NCBI GenBank assembly: GCA_964017065.1
Contig: OZ024791.1
Coordinates: forward strand, 7,510,384-7,574,383
Direction of reading: 5' to 3'
DNA from: Haliclona indistincta
Taxonomy: Eukaryota; Porifera; Demospongiae; Haplosclerida; Chalinidae
Length of the DNA: 64,000 nt
Shown: positions 11,043-22,582 of the stretch, in pieces
Position numbering within the stretch: the stretch's first letter is position 1
Layout: every line of letters starts with the position of its first letter
Position numbers and translations under genes: made by a program
Notes under the pieces: generated by a model
Told to the model about the DNA's origin: nothing
The model's database searches: none
The model's input: only the letters and a program-made list of their open reading frames with translations

Positions 11043-11504
11043 AAGAGTGTATGAGTAGTGAGAACACTGTTTATTTTTTTCTTCTTGACTTTTAGTCTGT
11101 TGTATGCATTTAGTTTTGAAATGTTAGCATGACTTCGCAGGAACACATGGATTACGAAACTCTTTTGTAAGTAGCAATATTATGTGCGCATGTGATTACT
11201 GCATTCTTGGTGTGAAGTAATAATTATAATTATATATTATGTGTGAGTTGACAATAAACACGTGTGTTTGCTTGCGTCTTACTGTGCTCTACTACTTGCT
11301 CATTGAATTTACGGTCCTGTGAAGACATTTTCAGTGCTGGTGAGTGCATGTTGCTCGAGCAGCTAATCTTTAATAGCTACAGGTCCTTGTAAGCACTTTG
11401 CAGCATTGTGGGTGTGTCGCCCGACTTCCTGTATGTCCAGCCTCTGTGTACGCATTAAAGTTCAATATTAGCCTTATCGATAAGTTGCTGTTGCTGCTGC
11501 TACC
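11043..11504 (+). other. 3' flank of A2 with poly(A) signal
   Basis: AATAAA at 11253-11258. The sequence is near-identical to the regions after A1 and A4. Confidence 0.5.
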
Positions 11505-11567
11505 ATGCGACATGTTGAACCGCCTGAAGAAGCTGTGAAACAGCAGAGCATCACAAGTTGTGCACGG
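11505..11567 (+). other. Candidate small first exon downstream of A2
   Basis: Same 21-codon ATG-to-donor unit as at 5276-5338, here ending GG/GTATGT. It is followed by decayed D-type EEP sequence. Confidence 0.3.
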
Positions 11568-11579
11568 GTATGTGTTCAA

Positions 11580-12390
11580 TAGAACTATAGTTCCTCAAGG
11601 CAGTGAGACAACATCACTAGACAGTGTTCTGAGAAAAAAGGGCACTCACAGAGAAACCATGAACCTATAAGAGATGGAGAATTCTTCGTAACAGAAAGGT
11701 ATTTGAACAGTGCATCAGTGTATCTGGTCTCAAGAGCAATACTTTACCTATTAAACAGTCTTATTGTGGTTTTTCAAGTTACAATATGTACCGGGCAAAA
11801 AAATATATTTCATGCCAAGTCGAGAGGTGCTGATGTGCGAGTAAAAAATGTTGAATGCTTCTGTAGACTAGTGTCAGAAACAAGAGAGCTCGACTATACC
11901 CAAACAAGCTTGTAGCAAATAACAAGAGACAAGAATGCACAACAAGAGGACAATCAGAAATAGCCAAGACAGGACGTCCGGCATAAACAAGAAAAGGTCA
12001 AGAATATACTAGCTGAGGCTACAAGTGAATTAAGATTTTTGCAATTAGTTCTTAACGAATTTTCTATGAAAGATTTACGATTTATGATCTACTGTGGGAT
12101 ATTGATGGGCCTGCAGTGCTGATGTAAGTAAACATATGGTCCCATATGTGGTAAACAGGTTCAAACCTGATGTACCACTAAGATGATCGGAGCAAAAACT
12201 AACGATTGACTACTTAGTTATAGCTCCAGCTGGCACTGCTAAAGAAGCACCAGTGAAGGCACTGAATATTATCAAGACTCCCCAATCTGATACCCTTCAT
12301 GAGGCGATGGCTAAATACACCCTGAAGATTGTAAAACAGCTCCAGATCATGACCCACTAGTGAGTGAACTGACTACCAACATGTCATGAT
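11580..12390 (+). pseudogene. D- and C-type EEP gene fragments
   Basis: Several out-of-frame pieces of EEP genes lie in order. 11690-11900 carries the region around the SFHN strand of the D subtype. 12010-12110 resembles the end of the C coiled coil and the LLWN strand (now stop-interrupted). 12180-12385 carries the C-type C-terminus, ending in a DHDPLVSEL-like block. No continuous frame exists. The same arrangement follows A3 (21639-22102) and, in part, precedes B4 (48826-49035). Confidence 0.6.
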
Positions 12391-13002
12391 GGGAGTCTAA
12401 TGAAAAACTCATTAACTCACTTGCCCAGTACTTTGACAGCGTGGCTTAATCTTAGTGTTCATGTACAAAAAAAATTGCATTTTTGTGCTTCTTGGGTGAA
12501 TCAATACCTCTTACTTATTCTTACAGACACATTACACGATAGGAATGGTTCTAGAACTATTTCAAGCGACTGTTAAAGAATCAAACACATTATCACCACT
12601 GGACTGTCTAAAACAACAGTCAATCAACGGAACTTTATTGAGCTATTTTTATACCAAAAAAAAGAATGTATAAAGATGCTCTCGGGCACAGTCCATTATA
12701 ATAATTTATAGTCGAATAATATCATATGGTACGGTAAACAAAATACTTTAGCTTATTACAGCAGAGTGATGGCTGTTCAATAGTTGACAGAATGAGAAAG
12801 CCATAATACAATTGTCACTAATTATCAGCACACATGCTTGGCTATGAATAAAATTAGCTAGCTTACACAGAAAAAGGGGCGGCTAGACAAGGCTAGGAAG
12901 GCTACTTACTAGGCAAGAACAACAACTTCTAAATTTGTAAGAGATACAATGTAGCTACACATTGATATTAGTTTTAATATCCAGGTAGACAAGGATTCTA
13001 CA
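12391..13002 (+). other. Upstream region of B2
   Basis: No gene. The region is conserved before B3 and B4. It ends in a polypyrimidine-poor acceptor-like TTTTAATATCCAG/GTAGACAAGG just before the ATG, which suggests that a noncoding 5' exon lies upstream. Confidence 0.4.
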
Positions 13003-14475
13003 ATGGCTGCACAAGAAACAGTAAATGAGGCTTCATCGAGCATAAAAAAGGAGGACAAAAGACTAGAGGAAGATATCCAGAGCATAATGGGAGTAATCCA
13101 GAGAAAATTAGTAGGAAAGGAGATGATGATTGATCAATGGGAGATCAGTGATACTCAGAGAGGGAATCTAAGAGATTTTATAGAAGGAGCCAGGAGTGCA
13201 CATGAGAAGCTAAAGAAGAATGCAGTTAAAGTCTTGAGTATGCTAGATGAAGCCATGATCGAACTAGATGATGCTGTGGTTCAACAAGAGGATATCCAGA
13301 CTACAAGAGCAAAAATTCACAGTAAGCTGCTCAAGCGAAAAGAGATCAGGAGCAAACAACAGACCAATAGTAAAGAGGAAATTTACAAGAGTTTGCTACA
13401 AGAGATCAAGAGTGAACAACAAGAGGTCAAGAGTAAACAACAAAAGGTCGGGAGCATACTAGACAAGGTGAAGAAAAGGTTACAAATTCCAGTCACAACT
13501 AAAGTTCTTTGTTGGAACATTCATGGCGCTACGGATGCTGGTAAAACTAAAATACGTAACTGTCTGGTACCAGCCGTGGTAAAATTGGTACATCCTGATA
13601 TACTGCTGCTGCAACAGACTTCTGATGTAATAGTAGAGCACTGCAAAAAGATTAAAAATTATAGAGAGAAGAGAACTGGACCAAAGCAAATAATCGATTC
13701 ACTAGTACTGTATGATGCTGATAAGTGCGAGGTGATCCAAAATACAGAAAAAATCTTTCCTGAGAATCAAAGTCTCGAAGAAGTAGTAACCCAAAGTCTA
13801 ACTAGTAGCATTGAAGAGATTGTTCCAAACGAGCATGAAACAGTACACAGACAAGAATTGAAGCGTATCATCAGAAGTCGCATTTGCTATGTTGGTCTGA
13901 CGATGCAACACATCCCTACAAATCCAATGATGATTTTTATAGCATTCCACAATATCTACAAACCAGAAAAGGGTTGTAAAGCCAGGGAAACTGCAAGAAT
14001 ATTCTGTAAACTTGTGTCAGAAATACACAGGCGATCAGGTTGTGTTGTAGTGGCTGGTGCTGATCTCAACCACCAGCCATCCACCCGCTTTCGATCTAAG
14101 TTAGGAGCTACTCTTATCCCATACGAAGTGACAGATAGACGATCAGAGAAGACTACGAAAGACTACGTCATTGTAGCACCAGACGACACTGGAGAAGAGG
14201 CATCAGCTGAGGCATTGAACTTCATCGATACTGAAGAAAGTGACTTCCTCCATTCACTGATGAGTAAACCAATACCAAAACCAGATTCAGATGGAACTAT
14301 TGAATTCAAGAATGATGACATCAGTGAAGCTCTGGATCATGACCCGCTAGTGTGTGAGCTTAAGATAAACATGCAAGCCGAAGATGAATCTGAAGATGAT
14401 CATGAAGATGAATCTGAAGATGAATCTGAAGATGATCATGAAGATGAATCTGAAGCGGTTGTGCCTGAGCCCTGA
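13003..14475 (+). CDS. B2: coiled-coil/EEP protein, 490 aa, catalytic Glu replaced by Gln
   Basis: Single intact frame from ATG (tctacaATGG) to TGA. Residues 1-160 are charged and helical, with repeated K-Q-Q-x-V-(K/G)-S steps typical of a coiled coil. EEP motifs follow: N172 in LCWNIHG, LLLQQT at 201-206, IAFHN, D354 and N356 in AGADLN, and D445-H446 in LDHDPLV. The position of the metal-binding catalytic Glu in EEP enzymes is Gln205 here, while the B1, B3 and B4 pseudogene copies keep Glu. All other expected residues are present. The tail from 458 is an acidic ED/ESEDE repeat (12-bp DNA units) ending AVVPEP. There is no signal peptide or membrane segment. The likely result is a nuclease-like protein with weak or no activity that still binds its ligand; this is inference. 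Confidence 0.8.
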   Translation: MAAQETVNEASSSIKKEDKRLEEDIQSIMGVIQRKLVGKEMMIDQWEISDTQRGNLRDFIEGARSAHEKLKKNAVKVLSMLDEAMIELDDAVVQQEDIQTTRAKIHSKLLKRKEIRSKQQTNSKEEIYKSLLQEIKSEQQEVKSKQQKVGSILDKVKKRLQIPVTTKVLCWNIHGATDAGKTKIRNCLVPAVVKLVHPDILLLQQTSDVIVEHCKKIKNYREKRTGPKQIIDSLVLYDADKCEVIQNTEKIFPENQSLEEVVTQSLTSSIEEIVPNEHETVHRQELKRIIRSRICYVGLTMQHIPTNPMMIFIAFHNIYKPEKGCKARETARIFCKLVSEIHRRSGCVVVAGADLNHQPSTRFRSKLGATLIPYEVTDRRSEKTTKDYVIVAPDDTGEEASAEALNFIDTEESDFLHSLMSKPIPKPDSDGTIEFKNDDISEALDHDPLVCELKINMQAEDESEDDHEDESEDESEDDHEDESEAVVPEP

Positions 14476-14720
14476 ACAATGTGCTATGGTATAGCAATGT
14501 GAACTATAATTACCAATGTTGCATGCACACTCTGCACTACCATAAATGTAAAAATTTTGGACATCAAAAAAATTCTTGTTTTACGTGGGCGTTCGGAAAT
14601 TTTCGTTATCTCACAATTTATATCAGTGCATCAAATGTTACACAAAATTATAATGGTCATCTTAACAAAAATGCAAAATCTTACACAATAAATTCTACTT
14701 ATCAGAAGAGTTGAAGCTTC
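14476..14720 (+). other. 3' flank of B2 with poly(A) signal
   Basis: AATAAA at 14687-14692. The block GTTGCATGCACA...TTCTTGTTTTACGTG is shared with the 3' flanks of B3, the 56820 fragment and C2, tying types B and C to one ancestor. Confidence 0.55.
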
Positions 14721-15326
14721 ACAATTGCTATACCGCAAATTCTGTGACACAAATACTACAAAATTTATGGTAAATAGCTATAGTGTAAAGACACTCTGGA
14801 TCATGAAGTGATAGCCAACACAAGGAGAAAAATAGTACTACTTAGTAATCATTCACAGAGTTTCAGAGTGATCTACGAGTATTTCAATGCTTTAGCAGTA
14901 GGTACTCCTAAGACATAACAATGTATGATGCATCATGAATGAACAGCACACCAAACAAGGGAAAGAGCAATCTGTCACTTGTGGTTACATACAGAAATCT
15001 TAACTAACACACCAGCATACAGAAATAAAGGATTCAAAACAGCATTCACCAGAATAAGTAGTTCTAACATTGCTGTGTGTGACTATTACTAGAAATATAA
15101 GTTTAGAAGGTTATAGATATTATAATAATGTTATCAAACTTGCTTCGCAACGTAATCTTCTAGTTCCATCACACAATCATTAATTAGAACTATGTATCCG
15201 TTGAGTAACTCATGGCCTATGAGCTAGAAAAACACATCTCTTCCTAGAGAACATCAATACGTCATTTATTTTTAGACCATTGCAAATAGTAGTTATATTA
15301 TAGACCGACTGTGAGGTATATAACTA
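14721..15326 (+). other. Intergenic, no gene seen
   Basis: Conserved with the region after B3 (24430-24830) and with 57040-57420, so it is part of the duplicated unit. From about 15170 it turns into the type A upstream region. Confidence 0.4.
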
Positions 15327-15527
15327 CTTTAAACCATAGTGCGCTGCTTGTCTGACGTCTAGTTGGCTACCTTACGTCGCAGGAAGACCGCAGAGCAGCC
15401 CCAGTGCCGTTTCTTTGTGGATTCTCAAATGCGGCGGCCATCTTGAAACGCGTGCGGGCTGTACACGATTTATAGCCCTCATTAACGCTCGTTACATCAA
15501 AGAGAATTATTCATACTATGGTTTAAG
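15327..15527 (+). mobile_element. MITE upstream of A3, about 200 bp
   Basis: Terminal inverted repeats CTTTAAACCATAGT...ACTATGGTTTAAG. It is absent at the matching places upstream of A2 and A4. Confidence 0.6.
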
Positions 15528-15838
15528 TTATAAATATCATTCATTACAAGTTGCTATGTGCACTCCAACTATGAATGATAATTAGGCAGTACAAATTTTG
15601 GCGGTTGCTACCATAGCAACGAAACAAACCTATAGGTGTATTTTCAAACACAGATCTGAGACAGAACCTGGCAAGCATAGTTGTTTTATAAAAGTAAGTC
15701 AGTCACTCTGTACATACTCATTTAATCAGTGTCTAAAGATAGACTGCCGTAACTAAAGCAATGACAACAAGATCTGAATCTGTTGAAGGTGTGTAACTCT
15801 TTAAGACCAGAGTAATGAATGAAGCACCAAAGGTGCAG

Positions 15839-16434
15839 ATGCCTCGGTGGAATGCCACCATTTCACATACACAGCAAACTGCAGCTATTAAACCTTTCTG
15901 TACAGCAATCACAATGCAGTACAATAGTTATGCAATCCAATCAGAAGCCAATCAGTGCTGCATGTCTATAATGTTCAGTTTGAGCGAGTTCGAGTGCAGG
16001 GCACAGCACAGCACACGAGAAAATAGTTTTTTCTACAGAGAACTCTAGTCTAGATCGCCAGCACGGCCATCGATCGCGAGGTAAGCAAATTACGCCATAA
16101 TTCGAGAACGAAGCTTCATATACAAGTCTTTCACGCTGTTCACAAACTCACTGGCTGCAAGGCAGCTAGCTGTAGACAACTTTGTCTCCTCAGAAGTCTA
16201 CATCACCACCAACAGCCATCCAGGTGTGCAATTCACGCGGTAACTTACGCACTAAGCTTTAAAATCAAACTTCTTAAAATTCAAATCCGAGCAAGTATCG
16301 ATTTCTACCCGTGTTGTTTGTTTCAGTGTTTAGCTTTTAGTGAGCGACGAGAAATCGTTGCGACAGACAGACGGACAGACAGACAGAATGACACCACGAC
16401 TACTGTATGCCTCATGGCTCCGCCCACTGAGGCA
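15839..16434 (+). mobile_element. Insertion upstream of A3, about 600 bp
   Basis: Ends ATGCCTCGGTGG and CCCACTGAGGCAT form imperfect inverted repeats. The inside holds a GACA-rich simple repeat near 16365-16386. The flanks (GACCAGAGTAATGAA and ATAATAATT) are continuous in A2 and A4. It interrupts the remnant of the cysteine-rich exon seen complete at 59713. Confidence 0.55.
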
Positions 16435-16930
16435 TAATAATTATTTTTCTCTGGTCATACAATCAGCCCTCTATTTCCTTAAGAAATTGGCTCAAAATGA
16501 TATTTAGAACATTCATTTTAGAGTTGATTTCTAGATTGTTAGATGTAATTTTCCGTACTTTCAGCGAGCGTCTCTGGATTAATATGGTATCTTTCAACTA
16601 TGAAGCAGTAAGAACCACTGTAAGCGCACGTATACTGAGCCCATTGCAGCAAACACACATTCCATTCTTTGCTTATGTCTGAACGCCTAACGGTACACTT
16701 AGAGCTTCGCTACCGTGACTCTACAGGAATTAGAGCCACGCTGTTGACCAATCAAAATAATTACAGTATTTCAAATAGGTAGACTCTAAAAATAAGTTAT
16801 ATCACCCGTATATTCAGGAATTATCTGTTTACAGTCACTCGTACTCGGGCGCTTCATGCCCTCGTGACTGTAAACCGGATAATTCCCTCATAGGGGTGAT
16901 ATAACTATATTACGTGTAAACAGTCACAAT

Positions 16931-16993
16931 AGACTATAAGAAACTGCACCAACACTGATGCTAATGCACCAGAAGTTGACATAAAAACTGGAG
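16931..16993 (+). pseudogene. Remnant of A3 exon 1
   Basis: It encodes only the end of the type A first exon (RNCTNTDANAPEVDIK...) up to a GGAG/GTAAAC donor. The ATG and most of the cysteines are deleted. So A3 has lost its usual start, although the donor is kept. Confidence 0.6.
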
Positions 16994-18056
16994 GTAAACT
17001 ACATTTGACTTCTTTGTGTGGTTTGGCTAGCTGAAGAAAGTAGTTATTATTTCTACTATAATGTGATCAACAAAAATGAATCGACATGAGTGAGATGCAG
17101 CAATCTTAATTAGCAGACAATAATATGTGACTGTAATGTGTCAAAGCGATAATTATGAATCAAGACAAAAATCAGATCTGCAGATTGCCTGCTCTGTCTA
17201 TGAATAATAATGTGGTTTCCATAACTACTAGATGAAAAATACCATTGGGTGTGTTTCTCAAAGGAAAAAAGCAGAAGACAACCAGGCAGATATTGCTAAT
17301 TTCATAGAATTCAGCCAAACATACTTACTGCATGTTGAAAATGCTTTAGTGGGCAGAGGCATACAGTTACAGTAACATTTTGCTCCGAAAACAAATTACC
17401 GGATTTGTTTACAGGTGTATCATTTGTGCTACAAGATAGTAAAGTGGGTCCAGATGAACCCTTCACAAGCGACGGGCGACTATAGTCACCTGGCATGTTT
17501 GACGTCACAGGAAGTGGGCGTCAAAATTCGAAGATAGGTTTATTTCGCCGGTAGGCGAAATAGGGCGGTTGGGGTGGGATGGCGGGTCCATGGTGGGGCC
17601 GGAGGCCCCACTTAGCAGAGCTATGGCGGGAAACCTAGCACCACTGGGTCTCCAGGGGCTTCTTGACATAAAAAGCAGCCATACATGCACTAGGTTTGTC
17701 AAAGAAGCGGCGTTTTTTGCTCCAGTGAGAGTGATTCTAGCACACGACAGTTGGTAGATCGTCAAGTGGACGTGGTTAATTACATTTGTCATTGACAACA
17801 AGCCCGCACGTTGTGCAAATTGATTTTGCATATTAAAAGTGATCACAGCACTAGTTTGTCTGTGTAATGGTTACAAAGGTTAGTCAAATCCACACAAAAA
17901 GAGGCTAGAATTTCTGTCCGCACTTCGAGGGTTATAATTCCTAAAATTAAAAATGAACAGATTTCACAAAACCCTTAGCGTGTTGCACATTGTAGAGTTA
18001 GCTCCTTAGTTATGGTTTGCAAAAGGAGCTTTGCAGCTAAACCCAACCTGCTTGCA

Positions 18057-18757
18057 ATAGACCTTTTCGTTTAAGGCGATGGAATGTTGGCGCGTCATAG
18101 ATGCGTCATAATTAATTGAAATTTTACATCCGTAGTAAGGCTGGGCCTTCGTTTGCAGTGATTTACATTACGTCAATAGAGAAATGAACTACTTTCAAAC
18201 TGCGCGGGTTTTGCAAAGCCGCCGAATATTCCTAAATAAGAGCAATAGAATAAAACTTTCATCTTTCCTGTATACGCTTGCATTTGTTCCGTCGTTCTAC
18301 TTACAGTGTGGGCCGAGTTCTGAGGTAAGGCAACATATGACCTAGCCTCGAGGCTACATATTACCTAGCTACTAGCTAGCATCGACGAAGCTGTGTTGTA
18401 GTGTGTTTGTCGTATGGTGGATGTAGGCTTGGTCCAGGAACATCGTTTTCTGTAAGTACAACGGTGTTGTCTGCACTGGTAGCTGCCATTAGTTCCCTGA
18501 GATGTGATACTATAGACCGCTGGAAGTCAGCACATGTAGTAAGTAGAGCAACTGAACAATAACTAACAGACACTAGGAAGACGAAAGTTCTCTTCTACTG
18601 CTCTTATTCTGGAATATTTGATTGCGCTACAAAGCCTGCGCAGTTCAAAACTAGCTTATTCTCCATTGATCGTAATGCAAAAGCAGCTTCAGCTTCACTA
18701 CGGATGTGACGTAAAAATTAATTGCATTCTTCTGGGTCTTAAACAAAAAGGTCTATT
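18057..18757 (+). mobile_element. MITE, about 700 bp
   Basis: Inverted ends ATAGACCTTTTCGTTTAAG...CTTAAACAAAAAGGTCTAT. Inner inverted similarity continues (CATCCGTAGTAAG and CTTCACTACGGATG). It has TA-type flanks and no transposase frame. Confidence 0.65.
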
Positions 18758-19190
18758 GAAACTGTACTGCTAACCAGAAGACAGCAAAGTGCTGACCACA
18801 AGGACAAGGTGTGTCAAGTGGGCGTGACCATGAACACTGAGTACCATTGCTCTTGGCTTTGATAGGCTTTTTCTTGATATATCTACGCACCCCTAGAGCT
18901 GTCATGCAGTTTAGATGGAATCTACAAGTACCTAGGTAGTCGTCACCTATGGGCGCTTTTGTCGTCAGAGACGTCAAAGACGGCCGTCAAGGTGAGCCAG
19001 CCATAACTCGAGAACAAAAGCACTTTAGCAAAATCCACGAGTCACATTGCAAGCCATTGTCATGCTAAGCCTGTTCATACCTTTTCAGAAGTGTCTCTGC
19101 AGCTCATTGGACAGAATGAATGAACGAACGAACGAATGACAAACCAAGTACCGTAACTGCGCCGAAGGTTAAAGAAAGCTATAGTTTAAT

Positions 19191-19399
19191 TACCGTATAG
19201 CGGGAAATTTTCGTGGGAGAAAATTTTCGCGAATGCGCGAGATAGAGCATTTCGCGAATAATATTTTCGCGAATTAGCGCTATTGCCCTATCTTTGTCAA
19301 CAGAAAACAAGACATTCGCGGATAATATTTTCGCGAATAGCCTGTAATTCGCGAAATTCGCGAAAATTTTCTCCCGCGAAACTTTCCCGCTATACGGTA
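19191..19399 (+). mobile_element. MITE of the CGTATAGCGGG family, copy 1
   Basis: Long inverted repeats TACCGTATAGCGGGAAATTT...CGGTA, with TTCGCGAA-rich internal palindromes. Related copies are at 24206-24414 and 59095-59275. Confidence 0.85.
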
Positions 19400-19532
19400 G
19401 GTGCTCAGTTGTTAGATATCATCCATGCATACAGTAAATGTGTAGTGTTAATAATCGTTCACACAGACTTGGTGCTATAATAATACAACGTAACTCATGT
19501 GATTTAATATTATACACTTAATTTGTGCTCAG

Positions 19533-20689
19533 GTCAACTAAAGACGCCATGTTGCACATGCGATCGCGAAACTTGTGAAAGCTGTAGATGTACGAAGGTA
19601 AGATTTTGTACAAGTTGCAGAACACCAAATTGTGCCAACCACACTCACAATGTCTCCGTTCTATTGTGGAACATCGATGGTTCTGGAGGAATCAAAGCAA
19701 GGAAACTTGTAGTCGAAGGTGTTGTAAAAGAATTAAACCCCGATGTTATCCTATTACAGGAAGTTAAAAGTCGCCCATTGATACAACAAATAAGGGGTGG
19801 TTATGAAACAGTAACAGCAGGAAAAGAAGACGAAGCTCAAATTCTTTACAAAACAAATAAATTCCGGCGCCTTGATACATATACTGAGGAACGTCGGATA
19901 CTTGAAACCACTATTGACAAAGTAGTCACACAAGAGACGCATAATATGGCAACAAGAAGTCAGACTAAACCCTTCGAGGATCGTATAAGTATAGTTCGTT
20001 TGACAATGAAAGGATACAACTTAGTGTTCTTGTCTTTTCACAATGTAAACTCTAGTTTATCACAAGAGTACTCGGAACGATTCTGTCAAATTGTGTCAAA
20101 GATACCAAAGACAACACAGTGCATAGTAATTGCTGGGGCAGATGCAAACTATAAGCTTCCTTTTGGAGAACGCAATGGGTATACTGTTCTTGAGTACGAT
20201 GCAACTGAGAGGCGAAAGGGAAAAGAAATTGATCATTTCATTGTAGCACCAGGCAATATTAGAATCCCAAAGCCTGAGGCGTTGAACTTCGTCGATACTA
20301 AAGATAGGCAGAGGCTTCATCCACTAATGACAACACTTAAACCGCAGCTTAAAAGTATAAAATATCATGAAGTTTTAAAGGAAGGTTTGGATAAGAAGAA
20401 AAATGATGCTTTACACGATGCTTTGGACAGTAAATTGGAAGGCGGTTTGGACAAAAGCTTGGTTGAAGCTTTGGGCGAAAGTTTAGACAAAGGTTTACAA
20501 GAAGGTTTGAAAAAAGTTTCGGATGAACCTCAGTTGCACGAAGCTTTGTTAAAAGGCTTTCAAAAAACTCTGCACGAAGCATTGGACCAAGCTTTACGCA
20601 TAGATGAAGGTACGATATCTAACCATGATCCGATCTTACTTGGTCTGACTATTAATACGAAAGAGCGTCAACGTCGAAGGAGTGTATGA
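19533..20689 (+). CDS. A3: type A Cys-rich/EEP exon 2, first exon degraded
   Basis: Intact exon from the acceptor CTCAG/GTCAAC to TGA at 20687, about 385 residues. It has a cysteine-rich module (PCCTCDRETCESCRC, CTSC, NC) and then the EEP domain: LLWNIDGSGG, NPDVILLQE with Glu, FLSFHN, AGADANY, and SNHDPILLG with Asn before Asp-type His. The helical insert shows L at every fourth residue for at least seven turns (LDSKLEGGLDKSLVEALGES). The usual first exon is a fragment at 16931-16993 and the intron is expanded by insertions, so expression needs another start. The first in-frame ATG within the exon lies well into the EEP domain. The frame has no damage, which suggests recent loss of the 5' part, gene conversion, or an alternative first exon. 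Confidence 0.6.
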
Positions 20690-21638
20690 GTAGTGAGAAC
20701 ATTGTTTATTTTTTCCTTCTTCTGTTGTATGCATTTAGTTTTGAAATGTTAGCATGATTTCACAGGAAGACATGGAGTACGAAACTCTTATGTATGTAGC
20801 AATAATTATTATGTGCGCATGTGATTACTGCATTCTTGGTGTGAAGTAATAATTGGGGCGAGCCTGAGCGAGCCCCACATTGATTGACACAATGGCCCAC
20901 GCGGCGGGGAATGTATCTATCAATCTATCTGTCACGGGGTAGCGTTTGTCGTTTTCAATGTTCCCGATAACTAGGAAACGCCTTTTTTAGCACGTGCGCA
21001 CATTATAATTGGCGCTTGGTTTCAAACAAGATCATGCCATTCTGGCAATGATGCAGAAGACTCAGGGACGACAACAACAGAGATCAGAGACACCTAAAAG
21101 CAACAACCTTTACACGACAAGGCCGCTAGCAGAAAGCGACGACGAGAGGCAGAGTCACCCGATCAACGTGGAAGCGGACGACTGGAGCGACAAAAGGAAT
21201 ATCAAAGGGCCTACCGGAGACGCCAGCGGAAAGCAGTAGCTGCAACAGAGCAAACAGTAACTTAGGTACGTCTAATGAGCTCGTGTGTGATAGCAGTAGA
21301 GCCTGCAGTGAGTGAGGAGACCGAGGAACCCTATACTCATCACATCTTCCAGGTACATGCATTGTTCCCATGACGCCTATAGACAAGGAACACACTCATC
21401 CAGCAAGAGATAGTTGAGAAAGTTCACCATATCTGAACATAACCTGACTCTATTCACCATCAACAAAAAAATTAATTATGTGAGTTGACAATAAACACGT
21501 GTGTTTGCTTGCGTCTTACTGTGCTCTACTACTTGCTCATTGAATTTACGGTCCTGTGAAGACATTGTCAGTGCTGGTGAGTGTTGCTCCAGCAGCTAAT
21601 CTTTAATAGCTACAGGTCCTTGTAAGAACTTTACAGCA
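20690..21638 (+). other. 3' flank of A3 split by an insertion
   Basis: The conserved type A 3' flank is interrupted at about 20855-21470 by foreign DNA beginning GGGGCGAGCCTGAGCGAGCCCC. No recognised gene lies inside; a 76-codon frame at 21009 has no features I can place. The flank then resumes with AATAAA at 21490-21495. Confidence 0.5.
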
Positions 21639-22102
21639 TTGTGGGTGTGTCGCCCGACTTGGTTTGAGAATGATGAAGCAAGAATTTTGTATCATAACGA
21701 AAAGTATGAGCACATTCAAGAAGAAGCTTTCGATGAATTAACACAACAAAGTACAGAAAACGTGATCAGAGATCAAGCATTGAGAGATAACTTCCACAGT
21801 CACACGAGCGAAATTTGCTTAAAGTAACAAGGCACCAATCATGGAATAATTTCATGTAGTTCCATAATAAATACGTGATTACTCAAGATCAAAGGAAAAA
21901 GGTGCATTAGCATTTTTTGTCAAAAATACAGCAACAGACAAAAAATTTTGTAGTGGATGGTACAGATCTAAACTACCAACCATCTATCACAGACAGAGCC
22001 AAGTATAGTTCTGTTGTTTACCAAGTAACACGAAGACGATCGGAGCAAAAATTAACGATTGACAACTTCATTATAGCTCCAGCTGCAATACCTCTTACTT
22101 AG
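21639..22102 (+). pseudogene. C-type EEP fragments downstream of A3
   Basis: Two short frames. The first resembles the middle of C2 (NDEARILYHNEKY). The second holds a VDGTDLNYQPS strand matching the G-A-D-x-N region, then VVYQVTRRRSEQKLTIDNFI. Stops and deletions separate them. Confidence 0.6.
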
Positions 22103-22582
22103 TCTTACAGATACACTACACGATAGGAATGGTTCTAGAACCATTTCAAGCGACTGGTAAAGAATCAAACACATTATCACCACCGGACTGTCTAAAACAC
22201 CAGTCAATCAACGGAACTTTATTGAGCTATTTTTATACTGAGAAAAGATTGTATAAAGATGCTCTCAGTCACAATCCATTATAATTATAGTCGAATAATA
22301 ATTATCATATAGTGTGGTAAACAAAATACTGAGCTGATTACAGCAGAATGATGGCTGTTCAATAGTTGACAGCATACTTACCAGGTGAGAAAGCCATACA
22401 ATTGTCAGCACACATGCTTGACTATGAATAAAGTTAGCTAGCTTACAAGAAGCAGGGGCAGCTAGACAAGGCTAGGAAGGCTACTTACTAGGCAAGAACA
22501 ACAACTTCTAAAATTAATAAGAGATACAATGTAGCTACACATTGGTATTAGTTTTAATATCCAGGTAGACAAGGATTCTACA

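Larger units (their letters stand above)
16994..19532 (+). other. Intron-equivalent of A3 with large insertions
   Basis: The start matches the A2 intron up to about 17420, then foreign sequence continues to about 19400. It includes a GC-richer stretch near 17500-17660 with GGCCGGAGGCC-type palindromes and two MITEs (18057-18757 and 19191-19399). No coding sequence was recognised in the insertions. Confidence 0.45.

Noticed and set aside
21009..21239. 76-codon frame in the insertion after A3
   Set aside because: No domain, and it lies within foreign repetitive DNA; kept only as a mention in the flank entry.
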